DNA from: Pseudomonadota bacterium
GTDB lineage: Bacteria; Pseudomonadota; Alphaproteobacteria; CACIAM-22H2
Assembly (NCBI GenBank): GCA_020161965.1
Contig: JAIUNH010000189.1
Location: forward strand, 1-7,339
Direction: 5' to 3'
DNA length: 7,339 bases
Below, piece by piece: positions 1 to 7,339 of this stretch. The notes under the pieces are model-generated. The model searched no databases and was not told the origin of the DNA. It saw nothing but the letters and a program-made list of their open reading frames with translations. Numbering within the stretch: position 1 is the first letter of the stretch; each line of letters opens with the position of its first letter. The position numbers and the translations under genes are program-made.

Positions 1-280
1 CGTCGAGTTCGCGTTCGGGCGAGAGTTGATCCATCTCGCCAAAACGGCCTTCGACCAGCGTCAGTCTTTCGCCGTACTTGGCTTTCAACGGGCCCCCTCG
101 CGCGATCGCTTCGGGATCGCGATCGAACGCGACGAGCTTGCAATCGGCGGCATCGAGGATCGCCGCCGCATAGCCGCCCGCACCGAACGTGCCGTCGAGA
201 TAGACGCCGCCGTTCTTGATCGCCAAGGCGGCCAACACCTCGGCGAGCATCACCGGCACGTGGATTTGCGGGTTCGTCAT
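1..280 (-). CDS. rsmH: 16S rRNA (cytosine(1402)-N4)-methyltransferase RsmH, N-terminal part (runs off left edge)
   Basis: This is the 5' end of rsmH (mraW), whose product uses S-adenosylmethionine to methylate N4 of C1402 in the decoding centre of 16S rRNA. Ninety-three codons are visible. The protein starts MTNPQIHVPVMLAEVL, the usual RsmH opening (H-x-P-V-M/L-x-E-V). The SAM-binding glycine motif DGTFGAGGY lies at residues 29-37 and the FDRDPEAI acidic motif at 52-59. The ATG at 280-278 overlaps the TGA of mraZ (279-277) as ATGA, which fixes the start and suggests translational coupling. rsmH follows mraZ as the second gene of the dcw cluster in many bacteria, so ftsL and ftsI would be expected next, to the left of the window. 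The C-terminal two thirds are missing only because of the window edge. The identification is firm. Confidence 0.95.
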   Translation of the reverse strand, partial: MTNPQIHVPVMLAEVLAALAIKNGGVYLDGTFGAGGYAAAILDAADCKLVAFDRDPEAIARGGPLKAKYGERLTLVEGRFGEMDQLSPERELD

Positions 281-717
281 GCCGGTCCGCCGCCCAGAAT
301 CGTGCGCCGCTTTTCCGCCTGATCGGCGGCGAAAGCTTCGGGATTCCAGATCTCGAAGAATTGGATGCGGCCGGCGAAGACGGCGGTTTCGCCAAGCCCG
401 CAATGCGCGATCAGCGCTTCGGGAAGGCCGACACGGCCTTCGGAATCGATCTGCAAGGCGACCAAATCGGCGGCCAGAATCGCGGCTTGGTCCAGGGACG
501 AGGGACGAAACGCCGCGAGCGGATCCGCGTTTTGGCCGATTTTGGCAAGAAGGTCGGCCCCGATGGCGCGCACCGCTTTCAGGCCCGAAAGCGGCAGCAC
601 GTTGAGCCCGTCTTCGCCTTTTGCAGACATGACGGCACGAAAATCGGCCGGAACGGAGACGCGCCCCTTCCGATCGATCTTGAACGTATAGGTCGAAATG
701 AACGCGGATTTGGCCAT
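277..717 (-). CDS. mraZ: Transcriptional regulator MraZ
   Basis: MraZ is the first gene of the dcw cluster. The family forms ring-shaped oligomers that bind repeated TGGG-type boxes in their own promoter and, in E. coli, repress the operon. The 146-residue product has the usual family length and two SpoVT/AbrB-like half domains. Each carries the hallmark D-x-x-G-R motif: DRKGR at residues 15-19 and DSEGR at 91-95. I chose the ATG at 717-715 (MAKSAFISTYTFKIDRKGR) because MraZ proteins begin a few residues before the F-x-x-x-Y/D-x-K-G-R segment. The frame stays open upstream to 837, but those 40 residues are unlike MraZ and lie in the predicted leader. A purine-rich GAGAGGG lies about a dozen bases upstream of the start. 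The stop overlaps the rsmH start by four bases. The array of boxes at 830-874 makes autoregulation likely. Confidence 0.95.
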   Translation of the reverse strand: MAKSAFISTYTFKIDRKGRVSVPADFRAVMSAKGEDGLNVLPLSGLKAVRAIGADLLAKIGQNADPLAAFRPSSLDQAAILAADLVALQIDSEGRVGLPEALIAHCGLGETAVFAGRIQFFEIWNPEAFAADQAEKRRTILGGGPA

Positions 718-804
718 CGCCCGCGTTGACCCTCTCGTGCCGTCCCCATTGTTCAACCCATTGAAAAGACGAGGAGTTCTCTTCTCTTTGGGGTCCCCCG
801 ATAC

Positions 805-827
805 CCGCCTTCGCGAAAGGCGGTTTT
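805..827 (-). other. Hairpin in the mraZ leader
   Basis: A 7-bp inverted repeat (CCGCCTT at 805-811, AAGGCGG at 817-823) with a 5-base loop lies between the predicted mraZ transcription start (about 834) and the mraZ start codon (717). On the plus strand it is followed by TTTT (824-827), so it would act as a terminator only for antisense transcription. In the mraZ direction no T-tract follows. It could be a leader structure that affects RNA stability or translation. Its function is unknown. Confidence 0.35.
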
Positions 828-829
828 CG

Positions 830-874
830 TGGGACAATATGGGATATCATGGGTGTATATGGGCGTCAACGGGC
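830..874 (+). promoter_or_regulatory. Predicted MraZ operator: five TGGG-type boxes at 10-bp spacing
   Basis: Five direct repeats occur on the plus strand with GGG at 831, 841, 851, 861 and 871: TGGGA, TGGGA, TGGGT, TGGGC and a degenerate CGGGC. Each 5-base box is separated by a 5-base spacer, so the period is exactly 10 bp, about one helical turn. Established work on E. coli MraZ describes binding to TGGGN direct repeats with 5-base spacers. The boxes cover the predicted -10, the spacer and one base of the -35 of the mraZ promoter, which fits repression by occlusion. On the mraZ coding strand they read NCCCA. MraZ binding is inferred from pattern and position. Confidence 0.8.
841..869 (-). 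promoter_or_regulatory. Predicted sigma-70 promoter of mraZ (dcw cluster)
   Basis: On the minus strand TTGACG (869-864) is followed after 17 bases by TATCCC (846-841). The -35 is a strong TTGAC match; the -10 is modest. Transcription would start near 834, giving a leader of roughly 115 bases before mraZ. The promoter lies inside the TGGG box array, which supports both calls. The -10 could be shifted by a base or two. Confidence 0.55.
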
Positions 875-944
875 TAAGTGCTTGTTTTGTAATGGACACG
901 GTCTGTTCTCTCGACCCGCGACGCCGCGAAATTTACCGAAAATT

Positions 945-976
945 GGGAATAAGCCCCCGCAGCCTAGTGGGGCTTT
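945..976 (-). terminator. Predicted rnpB terminator
   Basis: On the minus strand AAGCCCC (975-969) pairs with GGGGCTT (957-951) across an 11-base loop and is followed by ATTCCCAATTTT, a moderately T-rich tail. It lies about 30 bases after the mature 3' end of rnpB and before the mraZ promoter, where transcription of rnpB should stop. The tail is not a clean T-run, so efficiency is uncertain. Confidence 0.5.
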
Positions 977-1003
977 AGGGCGATTTCTCGACGTGGATGT
1001 GGA

Positions 1004-1408
1004 AAAAGCCAGACGGCCTGTAAGCCGGGTTCTGTGACGCCCGTTGCCGGGCGACGACGACCATTCCTCTAGGACCGCCATTGCTGACGGCCTCAAGCAA
1101 CCGACCCGGGCGGCGGTCCGGAAACCGACCTGCGAAGGTTGCCCTTCGCGTGCCGCCCCTATTTGGTCTTGCTCCGGGTGGGGTTTGCCATGCCGTCCGC
1201 GTTGCCGCGTCCGCGGTGGTCTCTTACACCACCGTTTCACCCTTACCGGCCCGGCCTACCCGAAAGCAGACAAGGCTTTGGCGGTCTTTCTCTGTTGCAC
1301 TGTCCCTGGGCTCGCGCCCGCCGGGCGTTACCCGGCACCCTTATCTCCGTGGAGCCCGGACTTTCCTCGCGGTGCGCGAAGCACCCCGCGGTCGTCCGGC
1401 CGTCTGGC
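1004..1408 (-). ncRNA. rnpB: RNase P RNA, bacterial type A (rnpB)
   Basis: This is the catalytic RNA of ribonuclease P, which removes 5' leaders from pre-tRNAs together with the RnpA protein. Closing helix P1 is an 11-bp perfect pairing between 1408-1398 (GCCAGACGGCC) and 1018-1008 (GGCCGTCTGGC), followed by five U residues. The universally conserved 5' core GAGGAAAGTCCGGGCTCC occupies 1368-1351. The conserved 3' core ACAGAACCCGGCTTACAGG lies at about 1035-1017. The central AGGGTGAAA and TAAGAG elements (about 1245-1220) are also recognisable. The length of about 405 nt is normal for a proteobacterial type A RNA and I see no intervening sequence. Exact ends are inferred from P1. The gene lies between the Rieske gene and mraZ on the same strand. 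Open frames crossing this locus on either strand are not genes. Confidence 0.97.
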
Positions 1409-1414
1409 GGGGCG

Positions 1415-1444
1415 GATATGCGCGCGTTCGGCGCGAAACGTCAA
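1415..1444 (-). promoter_or_regulatory. Predicted rnpB promoter overlapping the Rieske gene stop
   Basis: On the minus strand TTGACG (1444-1439) is followed after 18 bases by CATATC (1420-1415), with the predicted start about seven bases later at 1408, which is the first base of helix P1. The agreement with the independently inferred RNA 5' end supports the call. The -35 contains the TGA stop codon (1443-1441) of the upstream oxygenase gene. The same TTGACG hexamer is used for mraZ. Confidence 0.6.
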
Positions 1445-2445
1445 CCCGCGTCGGGGGCCGCGTCCACCGCCGCGACCAGCATCCGGCGCATGATCAGGCC
1501 CGGCTTGTCCGAGGGCATGTGGCGTTCGGCGGTCAGGTAGTCGCGTAACGGCACGTAAGGATCGGTGGCTTCGAGGATGTCCTTATCCTCCAGCGTCACC
1601 GCGCGGTCGAAGGCGATGGCTTTCTCGGCGGGCACGTCTGCATCGCTATCGTTGCGATAGACCCATTGCACGAGGCGCGTATGCGCATCATCGACCGGCA
1701 CGGTCGCGGTTACGATGCGATGGCAAAGCCCGTTGGGAAAGGTGAGCTCCAGTTTGCGTAAGAACGGAAACCAATAGCGATGCACGGTCGTGCGCGTGGT
1801 GAGCTCGCCCATCGCACCGGTGTAATCCGCCCCGATCTTGCGATTGGCCGCGCGCACCACGGCGCGGGCCACGAACCCGCCGGCGAATTCCTCGATCTCG
1901 TTCTCCGCCGGGATCGGATCGCGCGTATTGCCGAACGTCGCCTGGTGCACATATTCGATATGCGCGTTGTCGAATTCGTTCTCCATCACGCGCAATGCGC
2001 TGCATGCCCAGTTCTCGACGAATTCGGGAATGCGCCGCCACGCCGAATCGCCGTCTTCGGCGAAGACGGGAATGTCTTCGACGGGATTTTCGAGCGCCAC
2101 CCACACATGCCCGCCATAGGTCTTGGCGTGGAACGCGTCGACGCGCATTTTGCCGGTGGCGGCGGGATCGGCGCGCTGCGGGATCTTCACGCATTTGCCC
2201 GAGCCTTCGAACGCCCAGCCGTGATAGCCGCAAACGATCGCGCCATTCTCCACGAAGCCGCGCGACAATTTGGCGGTGCGATGCGGGCAGCGATCGCGCA
2301 CGGCATTGGGCTTGCCGTCCGCGTCCTTCCACAGAACGAGACCGACGCCGAGCAAACGCTGGGCGAGTGGGCCTTTATCGAGATCGGAATCCTGGCAGAG
2401 CGGATACCAGTACCGGCGCAGCGCGGGGATGTCGGTCAGATTCAT
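1441..2445 (-). CDS. Rieske [2Fe-2S] non-haem iron oxygenase, alpha-subunit type
   Basis: The 334-residue product has the layout of Rieske oxygenases. The N-terminal Rieske domain has C53-x-H55 and C72-x2-H75 (CPHRTAK ... CGYHGW) as [2Fe-2S] ligands. The catalytic domain carries D159-x2-H162-x4-H167 (DNAHIEYVH), the usual mononuclear iron site. An acidic EDKDILE stretch at 286-292 may supply the carboxylate ligand. The length resembles monooxygenase-type members such as the vanillate demethylase and dicamba demethylase oxygenases. Such enzymes use O2 and electrons from a reductase or ferredoxin to hydroxylate or demethylate a substrate. No electron-transfer gene lies in this window and the substrate cannot be named. 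I start at the ATG at 2445, 35 bases after the amidase stop. No clear Shine-Dalgarno is visible, but upstream in-frame codons lie inside the amidase gene and the next Met (residue 100) is beyond the Rieske cluster. It is probably co-transcribed with the amidase. Confidence 0.9.
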   Translation of the reverse strand: MNLTDIPALRRYWYPLCQDSDLDKGPLAQRLLGVGLVLWKDADGKPNAVRDRCPHRTAKLSRGFVENGAIVCGYHGWAFEGSGKCVKIPQRADPAATGKMRVDAFHAKTYGGHVWVALENPVEDIPVFAEDGDSAWRRIPEFVENWACSALRVMENEFDNAHIEYVHQATFGNTRDPIPAENEIEEFAGGFVARAVVRAANRKIGADYTGAMGELTTRTTVHRYWFPFLRKLELTFPNGLCHRIVTATVPVDDAHTRLVQWVYRNDSDADVPAEKAIAFDRAVTLEDKDILEATDPYVPLRDYLTAERHMPSDKPGLIMRRMLVAAVDAAPDAG

Positions 2446-2480
2446 GATGCGGGAAGGGGAAGCAACCCGCGTGCCGGAAA

Positions 2481-3212
2481 TCAGACCATCGCCACGAGGG
2501 CGCGCAGCCGCGCATGGGTTTCGCCATCGAGCCGCCCGTCGAATTTCCACGGCCGGAAGCGGCGCTGGAAGGCGACCAGAACGGCATGCGTCGCGTTGTC
2601 GAGCATGCCGGTCGCTTCGATATCGTAGCCGAAACGCGCCAGCAGATTTTGCGCGTCCGTTACGGCGTCGTCGGTTTCGCCAGGGCCGAAATCGCGTGTG
2701 CTGCGATGGCGGCGCACGACGTTGGACGGATAAAGCCCGATGCCGGCTGCGGCGAGGCGCTCCCACGGAAAGAGTTCGCCTGGATCTTTCTTACGCGACG
2801 GCGCCACGTCCGAATGGCCGACGACGTCGCGCGGCGCAATGCGGTGACGCGCGACGATCGCGCGGCAAAGTGCGATCACCGCATCGATCTGCATGTCCGG
2901 ATAATCGCGATAGCCCAGGCGGTGGCCGGGATTCTGGATCTCGATCCCGATCGAGCGCGCGTTGACGTCGCGCATTCCCCGCCAGCACGACACGCCGGCA
3001 TGCCAGGCGCGCTTTTCCTCGGGCACCAGCGCCAGAACCGTGCCGTCCGTGTCGATCAGATAATGCGCGCTGACTTGCTTCTCGGGATCGAGCAGATAGG
3101 ACAGGCTCTCCGCGCGATCCTTCGTGTCGGTGTAATGCAGCACCAGAATTTCGGGCGCCACGCCGTCGGGCCGCGCGTCGAAATTCGGCGAAGGCAGCGT
3201 CTCGATCTTCAC
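2481..3212 (-). CDS. N-acetylmuramoyl-L-alanine amidase, AmiD-like, with C-terminal peptidoglycan-binding domain
   Basis: This is a zinc amidase of the Amidase_2 (AmpD/AmiD) family, which cleaves the bond between N-acetylmuramic acid (or anhydro-MurNAc) and the stem peptide. The product is 243 residues. Predicted zinc ligands are H26 (LVLHYT), H133 and D143 (GHSDVAPSRKKDPG); E91 in SIGIEIQ and H71 in WHAG are conserved family positions. Residues about 180-240 form a peptidoglycan-binding-like region containing LLARFGYDI and VAFQRRFRPW, as recalled for E. coli AmiD. Unlike E. coli AmiD there is no lipoprotein signal, so this version may be cytoplasmic and act in murein recycling. The GTG start (3212-3210) overlaps the TGA of the exporter gene as GTGA; an ATG just upstream is in the exporter's frame. 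The open frame continuing to 4124 belongs to other genes. Confidence 0.9.
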   Translation of the reverse strand: MKIETLPSPNFDARPDGVAPEILVLHYTDTKDRAESLSYLLDPEKQVSAHYLIDTDGTVLALVPEEKRAWHAGVSCWRGMRDVNARSIGIEIQNPGHRLGYRDYPDMQIDAVIALCRAIVARHRIAPRDVVGHSDVAPSRKKDPGELFPWERLAAAGIGLYPSNVVRRHRSTRDFGPGETDDAVTDAQNLLARFGYDIEATGMLDNATHAVLVAFQRRFRPWKFDGRLDGETHARLRALVAMV

Positions 3213-4093
3213 GACATCTTGCTCGTCGACTCGCCGCCGACATCGGCCGGGCGACGCAGCACGATGATGCCGACACCCAAAATGGTCGCGGCGGTGCCCG
3301 CGATCATTCGCCAGCCCAGCGCATCGCCGTTGAAGATCACCCCGAACATGACGCCGAATACCGGGACCAGCAGCGTATAGGGAATGGTGACGTTGACCGA
3401 ATAGCGGCGCAGCAGCCGATACCAAAGCCAATAGGTGCAGATCGTGATGACCACCGACATGAACACGACGCCGGCGTAAGCGCGCCACGACGCGTTGAGG
3501 AAGGCGTCGATCTGCCCGGTTTCCAGCATCGCGGAAAAGACGAGCTGGAACGGCACGGTCCACAACGCCGTATAGGCGTTGAGGGTGAAGCCGTCGATAT
3601 GGGTCAGCGACTTGAACTGGAAATTCGCGACCGCCCACATGAACGAGGCGAACAGCACGAGCCCGACATAGAACGGGGCGCCGCCCGAGACGGCACCGCC
3701 GGTCGCGAGCCAGATGCCGAAAAACGCGAGGCCCATGCCGGTCCAGCGCCGCCAGCCGGGATAATCCTTGAGGATGACGGCGGAGAGCAGAGCCGCGAAC
3801 GGCACCTGGCTTTGCGTCGCGATGGCCGCGAGGCCCGCGTCGAGATTCTTCATGCCGGTGAACATCGACGAGAAATGCAAGCCGCCCAGCGTGAAGCCGA
3901 GCAGCGCGATGGCCTTCATGTCCTGGCGGCTCGGCATTTTCACGAAGGGCAGCAGCAATATCGCCACCAGCATGAAGCGCAGCGACATGGTGAAGATCGC
4001 GGGCATCTCCGCGAGCGACAATTTCGCGACGACGAAATTGAGCCCCCAGACCATCATGATCCCGACTGTCAGTGCCGCGTCGATCGGTCTCAT
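3209..4093 (-). CDS. EamA/DMT-superfamily metabolite exporter
   Basis: This is a 294-residue integral inner-membrane protein with about ten hydrophobic segments in two EamA repeats, the usual drug/metabolite transporter build. The first helix contains MVWGLNFVVAKL (residues 14-25), strongly reminiscent of E. coli EamA (YdeD), a cysteine/O-acetylserine exporter. The second repeat begins near residue 142 (FYVGLVLFASFMWAVANF) and ends with the helix AGTAATILGVGIIVLRR (265-281). The substrate cannot be inferred because the family includes amino acid, nucleotide-sugar and drug exporters. The ATG at 4093-4091 overlaps the djlA stop as ATGA, and its own stop overlaps the amidase GTG. It is therefore the middle member of a tightly coupled three-gene unit. 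Nothing suggests it is broken. Confidence 0.9.
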   Translation of the reverse strand: MRPIDAALTVGIMMVWGLNFVVAKLSLAEMPAIFTMSLRFMLVAILLLPFVKMPSRQDMKAIALLGFTLGGLHFSSMFTGMKNLDAGLAAIATQSQVPFAALLSAVILKDYPGWRRWTGMGLAFFGIWLATGGAVSGGAPFYVGLVLFASFMWAVANFQFKSLTHIDGFTLNAYTALWTVPFQLVFSAMLETGQIDAFLNASWRAYAGVVFMSVVITICTYWLWYRLLRRYSVNVTIPYTLLVPVFGVMFGVIFNGDALGWRMIAGTAATILGVGIIVLRRPADVGGESTSKMS

Positions 4094-4824
4094 GCCGCTT
4101 TCCGCCGTTCGAGAATGGTTTCATAGGCGGCGTTGATCGCGGCCAAGCGCTTCTCGGCCAGCGCCACGAATTCGGCGGGCATGCCTTGGCCGGTCAATAC
4201 GTCCGGATGATGCAGGCGCGCTTGTTCGCGCCAAACGCGCTTGATCTCGTCGAGATCGGCCTGCGGCGAGACGCCCAAAACTTCGTACGGATCGTTCGCG
4301 TCGGGCCCGACATGCGCTTGGCGGATCGCGCGATAGACGCCTTCGTCGAGACCGAGATGGGTCGCGACCGCGCGCAGATATTCGAGCTCTTCCTCGGTGA
4401 TCGCGTGATCGGCGCTCGCGATGTGAAAAAGACAGTCGAGCAATTCTTCCAGCGCCGGGGCGCCCTTGTCGAACAGCGAGGCCACTTGGCGCGCATAGGC
4501 TTCGAAGCCGTGCGTCGAACGCGCGGCGAAATCGAAAATGCGCTCGACATTCGCGCGCTCGGCCGGATCGAAATGGAAGATGCGCGCGAAGGCGGCCTTC
4601 TCGCGCTCGCACACGGCGCCGTCGGCTTTGGCCATTTTTGCGGCAAGCGCCACGGTCGCGATGGTGAAGGCGATTTTACGCTTCTCCTGCTCGCTCTCCG
4701 GCGATTTGTTCGCGCGCAAGACGCGATCGACCGCATGGCCGGCGGCGAGCCCGATCAGCGCGCCCAAAGGCCCGCCCAGCGCATAGCCCGCCGTCCCCCC
4801 CAACAAACTTCCCCAGATCGACAT
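4090..4824 (-). CDS. djlA: DjlA-type membrane-anchored J-domain co-chaperone with TerB-like domain
   Basis: The product (244 residues) has three parts. Residues 3-33 are a glycine-rich hydrophobic segment (WGSLLGG ... LIGLAAGHAVDR) matching the E. coli DjlA membrane anchor pattern, including the G-H-x-x-D end. Residues about 50-165 are a helical TerB-like domain with acidic turns KADGA and ASADH. Residues 179-244 are a C-terminal J domain with the essential H206-P207-D208 tripeptide. The extension after HPD (GMPAEFVALAEKRLAAINAAYETI) closely resembles that of DjlA. J proteins stimulate the ATPase of DnaK-type chaperones; in E. coli DjlA affects envelope stress signalling. The ATG at 4824 was chosen because it gives the DjlA-like N-terminus. 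The frame stays open upstream to 5448 but runs through the divergent ABC gene. It is the first gene of a four-gene minus-strand run. Confidence 0.9.
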   Translation of the reverse strand: MSIWGSLLGGTAGYALGGPLGALIGLAAGHAVDRVLRANKSPESEQEKRKIAFTIATVALAAKMAKADGAVCEREKAAFARIFHFDPAERANVERIFDFAARSTHGFEAYARQVASLFDKGAPALEELLDCLFHIASADHAITEEELEYLRAVATHLGLDEGVYRAIRQAHVGPDANDPYEVLGVSPQADLDEIKRVWREQARLHHPDVLTGQGMPAEFVALAEKRLAAINAAYETILERRKAA

Positions 4825-5011
4825 CTTCCGCGTAATTCCGAATCCAACCACGTGAAAATCGAGAGTGTCGCCCCAAGCTATTCGCCGATGCGAAAAGGAA
4901 CAAGACGCCGTTCCGCAGATCGGACTGGAAACCTTCGGGGGTGGCATCCCTTGGTGTCCCGTGCTACGGATCGAAAAAATACGATAATTACGAACAGTCG
5001 AGGCGCCCGCT
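4825..5011. promoter_or_regulatory. Divergent intergenic region between djlA and the peptide ABC operon
   Basis: This 187-base gap should hold promoters for both directions. For djlA a weak candidate is TTGTTC (4903-4898, minus) with TAGCTT (4880-4875) at 17-base spacing. Its spacer contains a perfect inverted repeat TTCGC-N4-GCGAA (4881-4894), and another, GGAAC-N8-GTTCC (4897-4914), overlaps the -35; either could be an operator. For the ABC operon, GATAAT (4983-4988) is a good -10 match but has no convincing -35 at the right distance. The region just before it is A-rich (4973-4980). No specific regulator can be named. Confidence 0.35.
5000..5003 (+). promoter_or_regulatory. Ribosome binding site supporting the TTG start of the ABC ATPase gene
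   Basis: GAGG at 5000-5003 lies 8 bases before the TTG at 5012. The first in-frame ATG encodes residue 58, beyond the first Walker A motif, so it cannot be the true start. The site and the domain boundary together select TTG. Confidence 0.7.
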
Positions 5012-7033
<2,022 letters not shown>

Positions 7034-7095
7034 ACGAGGCGCCGCAGAGCGCCCGTTTCCACCGAGTCCAAAATAATCAAAACAGGAGGAACGTC
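7034..7095 (+). promoter_or_regulatory. Intra-operon spacer with small hairpin and strong Shine-Dalgarno
   Basis: The 62-base gap contains a 5-bp hairpin (GGCGC 7038-7042, GCGCC 7049-7053) without a proper T-run, then an A-rich stretch and AGGAGG at 7084-7089, six bases before the ATG at 7096. The near-perfect Shine-Dalgarno predicts strong translation of the binding protein, which is normally needed in excess over the ATPase. The hairpin could be an RNA processing or stability element; this is inference. Confidence 0.5.
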
Positions 7096-7339
7096 ATGAA
7101 CCAGGAAGATTTCAGCTTCGGACGCCGACAGTTTTTGCAAACCACGGCGTTGGCCGCCGCGACCGCCGGTCTCGGTCTTTACGACGCGTCGTCCGCTTCG
7201 GCGCAAGGTGCCCCCAAGCGCGGCGGCAATTTCACCTTCGCGATTTCGGCCGAAACGCCGCATTACGACGCGCATGGCTCGGACACTTTCGCCACGCTGC
7301 ATTTCGGCGCGCCGTTCTATTCGACGCTGCTGCAGTTCG
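7096..7339 (+). CDS. Peptide-type ABC transporter substrate-binding protein (family 5), N-terminal part, Tat signal (runs off right edge)
   Basis: Eighty-one codons of an exported solute-binding protein are visible. The N-terminus has a twin-arginine signal: R10-R11 in GRRQFLQ, a hydrophobic stretch (about 16-29), and a likely signal peptidase site after A36 (ASA before Q37). The mature start, PKRGGNFTFAISAETPHYDAH, is typical of SBP_bac_5 proteins (K-R-G-G-x-L/F-x-x-A). It would capture substrate in the periplasm and deliver it to the permease powered by the upstream ATPase. The position directly downstream of the ATPase gene supports the family assignment. The rest of the gene is outside the window and the substrate is unknown. 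Confidence 0.9.
   Translation, partial: MNQEDFSFGRRQFLQTTALAAATAGLGLYDASSASAQGAPKRGGNFTFAISAETPHYDAHGSDTFATLHFGAPFYSTLLQF

Noticed and set aside
718..837. N-terminal extension of mraZ by 40 codons
   Set aside because: The extension is unlike MraZ N-termini, lies in the predicted leader and contains the hairpin; the ATG at 717 gives the normal family length.
830..874. Short CRISPR-like or tandem-repeat array
   Set aside because: The repeat unit is only 5 bases with 5-base spacers, far too short for CRISPR; position upstream of mraZ explains it as an operator.
1004..1018. P1 strand plus U5 of rnpB as a stand-alone terminator
   Set aside because: The partner strand of the stem is the distant 5' end of the RNA, so this is the closing helix; a local hairpin at 951-975 is the better terminator candidate.
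866..1548. Several open frames on both strands across this interval
   Set aside because: They overlap rnpB and its flanks; the codons follow RNA structure, no protein family is recognisable, and the RNA gene explains the sequence.
1780..2628. 282-codon plus-strand open frame opposite the oxygenase
   Set aside because: It mirrors the Rieske gene on the other strand and shows no independent domain or ribosome binding site.
3213..4124. Open frame continuing the amidase upstream
   Set aside because: It runs antiphase through the exporter gene and has no membrane or enzyme signature; the GTG at 3212 matches the domain start.

Overview
The window looks like a chromosomal segment of a high-GC alphaproteobacterium. 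The order rnpB - mraZ - rsmH, the TTGAC-type -35 elements, the GC-rich codon use and the DjlA/AmiD-like homologues fit that class. A Rhodospirillales-like host is possible, but I cannot place it below class level.

Layout. From the left edge to about 4824 everything points to the minus strand. Read in the direction of transcription: a DjlA-type J-domain co-chaperone (4824-4090), an EamA/DMT-family exporter (4093-3209), an AmiD-like N-acetylmuramoyl-L-alanine amidase (3212-2481), a stand-alone Rieske non-haem iron oxygenase (2445-1441), the RNase P RNA gene rnpB (about 1408-1004) with its own promoter and terminator, then the start of the division and cell wall (dcw) cluster: mraZ (717-277) and the 5' part of rsmH (280 to the left edge). 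The junctions djlA/eamA, eamA/amidase and mraZ/rsmH are all 4-base stop/start overlaps, so translation is probably coupled. From 5012 rightwards the plus strand carries a divergent oligopeptide/dipeptide ABC transporter operon: a DppD-DppF-type double ATPase fused in one polypeptide (5012-7033, TTG start), then the 5' part of a Tat-exported family-5 solute-binding protein (7096 to the right edge). The permease genes would be expected beyond the window.

How the parts work together. The left half is mainly envelope and housekeeping: MraZ is the transcriptional regulator of the dcw cluster, RsmH methylates 16S rRNA, the amidase cleaves murein peptides, and RNase P matures tRNA. The Rieske oxygenase has no reductase or ferredoxin gene beside it and is the functional outlier. 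The right half is a nutrient uptake system.

Most notable non-coding signals. Upstream of mraZ there is an array of five TGGG-type boxes spaced by exactly 10 bp (830-874), lying over a predicted sigma-70 promoter; this is the expected form of an MraZ autoregulatory operator. The predicted -35 element of rnpB contains the stop codon of the Rieske gene. I found no mobile element, CRISPR array, tRNA gene or clearly novel system.
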